The notes beneath the pieces are model-generated. The model saw only the letters and a list, made by a program, of their open reading frames with translations. It was not told the origin of the DNA and ran no database searches. This document shows, in pieces, positions 58,601 to 64,000 of a stretch of DNA of 64,000 bases; within the stretch, counting starts at the first letter, position 1, and each line of letters starts with the position of its first letter. The position numbers and the translations under genes are program-made. Source of the DNA: Patella vulgata (taxonomy: Eukaryota > Mollusca > Gastropoda > Patellidae); NCBI RefSeq assembly GCF_932274485.2, contig NC_065882.2:62843431-62907430 (forward strand), given 5' to 3'.

Positions 58601-59436
58601 AAAATATTCGGCCGATTACAAGCGATATGTGTTTTGGAAATGCAATACATATATCGAATGTTAGAATAGAACATACCAACGTTCGCTATGGGTTTCAAAC
58701 GTGTTGCTGTACTTGTGATGTATTACGCATGCATATATTTAGTTTATATTAAAACCCGTAACTCATAGATATATTTGTTACGGATGTCGTGCACGAAATA
58801 AGATAAGCTTACACTTTCAGGGACATTTGGTGCCACTCATGACATTCATATTGAATAGTTTGGCCTGTGTGCATTATTTTTCTTTGTTTAGTATACTTAC
58901 AGGTTCGTGTAATACAAGCCAAAATAACCCACAGTTATAGTTCTCTTTTTTACTGCTTCTTTTGGTATTTTAGCTTACAATATTGACAGTTCTCTATTTA
59001 CTATCTTAAGAGTTCACAGACATAACGATTTCGGGAATACTTCAAATTCCACTCATTTTGAAGAAGTATTCTATTCTGTACGTGAAGAAAATGAAATGTT
59101 CTGAGTATTTGAAGAGCGTTAAGTGTTGTCTAGGAAGTATTGCTAGGTATGACATATTTACTACCAGCCTTTGTTCTTATAATTCTGTGTGCCAAGTAAA
59201 ACAAACATTGATAAAGAAATATTCGTTGGTTAAGTGGCAGGTAACAGTAACAACTGTTTAACAGTTGGATGTAAGTAAGCTATAGCTTACATGTATATGT
59301 ATTGTATTTGTTTGTGTTATAGAATGGATGGAGGAAGGCTAATATTCATCAATATATTTAAAGGAAATACATGCATTATACATTTGGCTTATCCTTCAAA
59401 AGTAAATTGTTAGTGTTAACTAACTCTGCAGCTGAA
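55613..59436. other. Intron stretch without firm features
   Basis: A GC-richer patch at about 56935-57110 has ATTGGTCC, CTTTTATAAATG and a CT-rich run, and could be regulatory. Open frames at 57434-57625, 58570-58752 and 59058-59261 have no recognisable family. Confidence 0.4.
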
Positions 59437-59724
59437 ATGGGGGTTTGGATGGCCGAATAGTTAGCACGTGCGCGCTGTATCGTACGGTCTGTCATTGAGT
59501 CAACCGGCGGGGTTTCGATTCCCCGGTTGTACGTGACAAGGAGTAGGGTCGCCTGTCCAACCTCGTGGGTTTTCTACGGGTCCTCCGGTTTCCTCCCACT
59601 GCTAAAGACCCCTACACGCAAGCGAATTATTGAAATAAAAGTGAACCATGTGTTAGTCCCGAAATGACCTAGTTTGTGTCGAGTGGACGTTAAACCCCTC
59701 TCTCTCTCTCTCTCTCTCTCTCTT
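59437..59724 (+). mobile_element. SINE family B, full length, 8-bp TSD
   Basis: CAGCTGAA flanks it at 59429-59436 and 59725-59732. Head TTTGGATGGCCGAATAGTTAGC, B-box-like GGTTTCGATTCCCC, body, CGAAATGACCTAGTTTGTGT and (TC)12 at 59699-59722. It is among the least diverged family B copies. Confidence 0.95.
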
Positions 59725-59732
59725 CAGCTGAA

Positions 59733-60393
59733 GTAGATTGGTGTGTTGGGGGAGGGGGGCAGAGATAGTAGAAATAGTTTTTGGATAAGCCCTAGTTTAG
59801 TAAATCATTGGTTTTTATGCAAGCAACGTAAAGGGTACAAATTACACGGTGTGTCTACCATTCAAATCAAAGCTTGCCGAGGTGTGTAATTTCTCCCCAG
59901 AAATATAAGTTACCACATTTTCGCGTTTCAGCTTTTGTTTTCATTCAGTATAAACTGAGTTTATTCCTTGGGGTAGAAATTCTTACCATGAGGGGGAAAT
60001 TTCACACCCCATCCATTGTAGGTGATTGCCACTTACATTGGTTTCCCCAAAGAATATGAAAACAACCGTCACTTTGTGGCAATGTTAATCCAATATAAGG
60101 TAATTAGGACTATCAAACAATATGTGTGATAATTATCACATTTTTCAACATTATAAACGAACAAGCTACTGTTACACTATATGCAATTATTAACACATAA
60201 AGTGTGAACAATCACGTGTAGACTTGGCATACAGTTATTAACATCTATAAAAGTTCAGGGTGGCATATTATATATGTAAAATGATGATATAATAGGAAAT
60301 AGTGAGGTGACATTTATTAATAATGTATACTATTATCATAAATCTAACGTTAGGAATAATGGATAATATATATTACAATATGTAATTACTTAA
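59733..60393. other. Intron stretch, nothing recognised
   Basis: AT-rich. The open frame at 59874-60059 has no family. Confidence 0.5.
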
Positions 60394-60611
60394 ATGAAAC
60401 GGAATGGGGTTTAACGTCTTACTTTTCTGCACCAACGGGGTTGATGGAGATGGGATTATGCCAAGCAGTGTTCAAGCGGAAGCGGAGGGGGAGGGGGGAT
60501 TCGGCTGAACAGCGGCATTTCCGCCTACTTTTGATTGAATTCCAACTGCCAAGGATTACTTTACTTGTTGGCAACCTCGCACACGTCCCATCCGTCATAA
60601 CGAACAGAACA
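60394..60611 (-). mobile_element. SINE family A, minus strand, head lost
   Basis: AAACGGAATGGGGTTTAACG, CTTTTCTGCACCAACGGGG, TGAATTCCAACTGCCAAGG. The sequence leaves the family after about 60611, so the tRNA-like half is missing. The open frame 60441-60686 is a shadow. Confidence 0.85.
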
Positions 60612-62253
60612 CCAAAGCGGCTAGTACTGGAAAGGTGGGGGGGGGGGAGGAGGTCTGTAACAATGAATAGACTGGCGCCTTTTTAAATACAAACCTTGTT
60701 TCGCTGAATAACTCACTTTATCCAGTAGACGTGGTACAAGGGTTAATCAGCGAACTGGATGTATGAGATGTGTTGTTGACGTTTGGGAAAGTAGGACGAG
60801 GGGAAATGTGTAGGGAGTGAAGTGCTGTAAAGGGATAGTTAGATGTATTATGAATGGTTAGAGTGGCTGTGGTGTTACGGTGAAATACTATGCCGCCACC
60901 GTAACACCATAGCTGTATGATTTGTTAGACAGGAGTGATGTAATGGGTGTCAACAACTGGGTATGCTGGTACCGTCGCAACGTAGCCGTGAAACATATAT
61001 TGTGGGGGGGAAGGGCGGAAACGGAAAAATATACAATGTTGACAGTATGTGCCAGGCACGAGGCTGCGCAGACCGAGCGGCAGCTCGATAGGGAGTGTGT
61101 GGGAGGGTCACCCTCATAAAAATTTTTTTTTTTAAATTTCAGTTTTCTGTAAGCAGTGAAAACACTATTTTGGCATTGTTTGCGGGGTTAAACCTAAAAA
61201 TCACATTAATACACCTATTGCACGATATTGTGAAACTAGCTGACGAAGACAGCTCGGGCTGCGATTGTTCGACTCGGGGCTGCTCTGTCAGTATCTAACA
61301 AACGCATTTAGTTCGCGTACAACTTTTAAAAACCGAATGTCAGTATGGTATTTCTCACATAATTGGTTATCGCAAAAACAGAGTAAACTGAAAGCGAGTA
61401 ATCTCGACTCAAACCTATAGTCTATAGCCTACTTTACTACACTCGTCACTAGGCTTCCTATATTATTGTTTGTGGACGGTTTACTACTCAGTGATAAGCC
61501 TGCGCCGCAAAAAGAGGTCTCGCCTTTTATTATTAGTATAATGACTTCCTCATGTGCGGCAGGTTAGTTTGCTTCTAAAAACACTGTTTTCCATTCCAAA
61601 TAATACAAAAGTAATTTTCTACCAGATGACCATGGTTCTTTTCACCGAGACTAGATAATTTCTCTCGGTGTAAGGATATAGCTATGGATAAGTTCATACA
61701 AGGTCAATAAATCCGCGGTCACTTCGGGTCACACTGTTGAGAAATAAACCGATGGGTTTGTTTAGTAGCAAATCGAGCGTGAATCAACTGAGTTTGTACT
61801 GAAAAATTTTTGAATGATATGTATGAACTGTCTTCACACATTTGGTTTATAATTAGCGATACACAGGTACAGTGGCAAGTGTTGTACTTCACAGACTGTT
61901 TACCTCCGAACTACCTCCGCACGAAATCCCCGATTTGGGTACTTGTTAAAAGAAAAAGAAATAGTACCTGTGCGCATGCCAGTAAAAAAAACTAAGAGTT
62001 CGCGCATAAAAATGCCCGAACGTACCAGGCGCCAGGTCATCAAGTCACTGTAAGGACTTCAGTTCATTTCAATTTTAAACTACTAGTACAATGAATAGAT
62101 ATATACAGTAGCTCTATAAGACCAAAATTCTTAACCTCACTTTCCAGCCTCTGCTCAGATATCTCAAAAATAATCAAACCTCCCCGAATCATACATGCAA
62201 GTTTGCAAATGATATTTTGAAAGTTTAAAATATATTTGTTTATATATTTTTAG
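60612..62253. other. Last part of intron 1, partly GC-richer
   Basis: 60640-61110 is richer in G than the rest of the intron and strand-biased, and holds a 17-bp inverted repeat (listed). 61960-62060 contains TGTGCGCATGCC (NRF1-like) and GCGCATAAAAATG (weak TATA) 200-300 bp before exon 2, which might mark an alternative promoter. No open frame with a known domain is seen. Confidence 0.35.
60866..60913. repeat. Inverted repeat, 17-bp arms, 14-nt loop
   Basis: GCTGTGGTGTTACGGTG (60866-60882) pairs with CACCGTAACACCATAGC (60897-60913) with one mismatch. It is much more GC-rich than the surroundings. Confidence 0.85.
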
Positions 62254-62390
62254 GTGAGGATTACCACGATTTTGATATTAAATCACTGAAAACACAACCC
62301 ACATTTGTCGATACACCTACCAATGTAACATTTAAAGCGGGAAAACTGGCCAAATTAGATTGTTCGGTTAACAATCTAGGTACTAAAAAG
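62254..62390 (+). CDS. Ig-superfamily cell-surface protein, exon 2: start of Ig domain 1
   Basis: The exon follows TATATTTTTAG and ends AAG|GTAAGT. Joined to exon 1 it restores a Gly codon and then reads 45 codons: an acidic linker (EDYHDFD), PTFVDTPTNVT, KAGKLAKLDC and SVNNLGTKK. This is the A-to-B strand half of a V-type Ig domain, with Cys in strand B; the V-x-NLG pattern before an expected VAW/VSW in strand C is typical of DIP, DPR, lachesin and IgLON proteins. These are secreted or GPI-anchored, bind one another in pairs and guide neuronal contacts. NVT is a potential N-glycosylation site. The partner Trp and second Cys lie in later exons outside the window, so the exact subfamily cannot be set. 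Confidence 0.9.
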
Positions 62391-63488
62391 GTAAGTAATT
62401 ATTCATTTACATAAACTTAAAGGGACAATAACACTCTTGCTGGCTTGACAGCTCCAGAAAATAAAAAAAACAGCCTTATTCTAAGTACTAGATGTGTTAG
62501 TGTCCTACCTGTTGGGTAAATTATCCATTAAATCCTATTTTACTTGTCCAAATGATTCAAAAATATTTTTAAATCCAAGTCACATTTGAAAAGCTTTACG
62601 TCAGGCTTTTCAAATCATTTAGTTGAATTTTTCCAATTTTTTAAATTAGCTGTGAAATTTGTATCATCAGTTAATTGGAATATTGTAAAATAGTACAATT
62701 TGTTGACCAGAATAAAGATTGGGACATATTATTCAGTTACAACAAGAGTGGTATTGAGCCTTTAACATGAAAACAAACTTCACAGTTAAAAAGTCTCATT
62801 TGGATTGCAATATTTATTACGGAACGCTCCTTTGTTGTCATTTTATTTTAGCTAATTAACGATTCTTTTGAATATATCATTATAAGTTTACTTTTATGCA
62901 TTGTAATTTTTTGTTCAACTTTTTAAAAATTCCTGCAACGTTCAATGACTTCCGCTGATCAATGATATTGTTTCAAAGGCAGGCAAAAAGAACACAATTG
63001 TATGCATTCCACGTATGTTCGGTCCGACGAATGAACACATGTAAGTTTAATCGATTCTACATCATGACAGCTGTGATATTTAGAGTGAAAAATGACAAGC
63101 TAGAAAAAAAGTCAAAACCAAAAATGGCGGTTAATTAAAGAAAGCCACTCGATCTCCACTCATACAAGACAGCATAATTAATAAAGCAACATGTCGCCTG
63201 TTTTTTTATAATAATCGGTGAAATCTCACACGTGCACACCATAGAAAAAGAAATAGAGTTATCCAACCATATGCGATCTTTTATTCTTTTTCTCACGTGA
63301 TTAATATAACCCGAATGAGAGATGATGAAACCATTGGAATTTAATCAGAAATAACGGACTTAGTTATTGTTATTATACAAAAATGATTAATATAAAGTAT
63401 AATTGTATCTTGAGATCGAGCATGTTAGTAATTGGATCGATAGATAATTAGTCACGGGGCGTATCACAAAAAGAGAGTAAATACGCTG

Positions 63489-63493
<5 letters not shown>

Positions 63494-63520
<27 letters not shown>
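63494..63520. repeat. (GA)n microsatellite
   Basis: About 13 GA units. Unlike the other GA/TC runs in this window, it is not attached to a recognisable family B SINE. Confidence 0.9.
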
Positions 63521-63522
<2 letters not shown>

Positions 63523-63703
63523 ATTCATGCACTCGCGTTATACGCCCCCACCCTCAATAAAGTTTGCATAATAATATGTAGCCTATATCGTAGGATATGC
63601 ATTTGCAATAGACCCACATCAGCATTAGTAGCATTGTAATAAGCTATAAATGAATTGCATCTAGAGCTAGATGCTTAAAAAACGCTAACATAAGATTAGG
63701 ATC

Positions 63704-63772
63704 AATTCATGTGTTATGCAATTTATGGTGCTTTTGAAATCACTAAATTCATGTGTTATGCAATTTATGGTG
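63704..63772. repeat. 27-bp direct repeat, 42-bp offset
   Basis: The 27-bp sequence beginning AATTCATGTGTTATGC and ending TTTATGGTG occurs at 63704-63730 and, identically, at 63746-63772. Confidence 0.95.
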
Positions 63773-64000
63773 ATTATTAACTCATTAAATTCTGACCTCC
63801 TTGTACTGTAGTATAAACGATAAACGTTAATGCCGTAATATTTCACAAATGACGTAGGTTAGGTCAAATCTTCAATAATTCTTGTTATCTATAAATACAG
63901 CGTAATAAAGTTAGGTTTAAAAATTATCGTTATTCGGTGCGGTAAACATGTTATGTAAATTAACGCTGCTCAAAGTCGTAGATTCCGCTTTATCGTCATT

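Larger units (their letters stand above)
20912..62253 (+). other. Intron 1 of the Ig gene (41.3 kb)
   Basis: It begins GTAAGA and ends TATTTTTAG. Very long first introns are known for vertebrate IgLON genes. This intron contains most of the window's SINE copies, one Tc1/mariner remnant, a foldback, microsatellites and local duplications, all listed separately. Candidate nested exons and promoter-like patches are listed with low confidence. Confidence 0.75.
62391..64000 (+). other. Intron 2 of the Ig gene (start only)
   Basis: Begins GTAAGT. No exon encoding the rest of Ig domain 1 (expected VAW or VSW at its start) was found up to the window end. It holds a (GA)n run and a 27-bp repeat. Confidence 0.7.

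Noticed and set aside
1-64000. CRISPR array, operon structure, or an intact LTR, Polinton or LINE element
   Set aside because: No regularly spaced identical repeats with unique spacers, no gene clusters, and no reverse transcriptase, integrase or capsid-like frame were seen in the translated frames.

Overview
The window looks like AT-rich, repeat-laden nuclear DNA of a lophotrochozoan animal, most likely a mollusc and perhaps a gastropod. This rests on the tRNA-headed SINE families with a GGACGTTAAACCCC-type 3' tail, the many simple repeats and the very long intron; the species cannot be named from sequence alone. There is no dense gene content. Nearly all longer open frames are SINE copies read through.

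One host gene can be supported. Its first coding exon (20854-20911, + strand) encodes a start methionine and a hydrophobic signal peptide and ends at a GTAAGA donor in phase 1. The matching exon lies 41.3 kb downstream (62254-62390). It has a TTTTTAG acceptor, continues the frame exactly, encodes the first half of a V-type immunoglobulin domain, and ends at an AAG|GTAAGT donor. The conserved pattern (PTFVDTP, NVT, LDC, V-NLG) points to the IgLON / DIP / DPR / lachesin group of neuronal cell-surface Ig proteins. The remaining exons lie beyond the right edge.

Layout: 1-20.8 kb is upstream flank, with SINEs, a 303-bp tandem duplication (808-1413), a degenerate repeat near 14 kb and a 67-bp duplication (16923-17056). 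20.9-62.25 kb is intron 1, holding most of the SINEs, a deletion derivative of a Tc1/mariner transposon (45245-45762), a 49-bp-arm foldback (43709-43829), several local duplications and a few promoter-like or exon-like islands of unproven function. 62.4-64 kb is the start of intron 2.

Two SINE families dominate. Family A is about 340-380 bp, has a tRNA-like head with A and B boxes, and ends in repeats of ATTTC. Family B is about 270-290 bp, has a different tRNA-like head, and ends in (TC)n. Several copies keep 8-15 bp target-site duplications, so the boundaries are firm. One B copy sits inside an A copy, and the Tc1 remnant also sits inside an A copy, which gives a relative chronology.

I found no CRISPR array, no rRNA or true tRNA gene, and no recognisable LTR element or Polinton. 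The exon-like islands (25.6, 37.7, 48.0 and 49.4 kb) and promoter-like islands (32.1 and 54.8 kb) are inferences that need transcript or comparative data.
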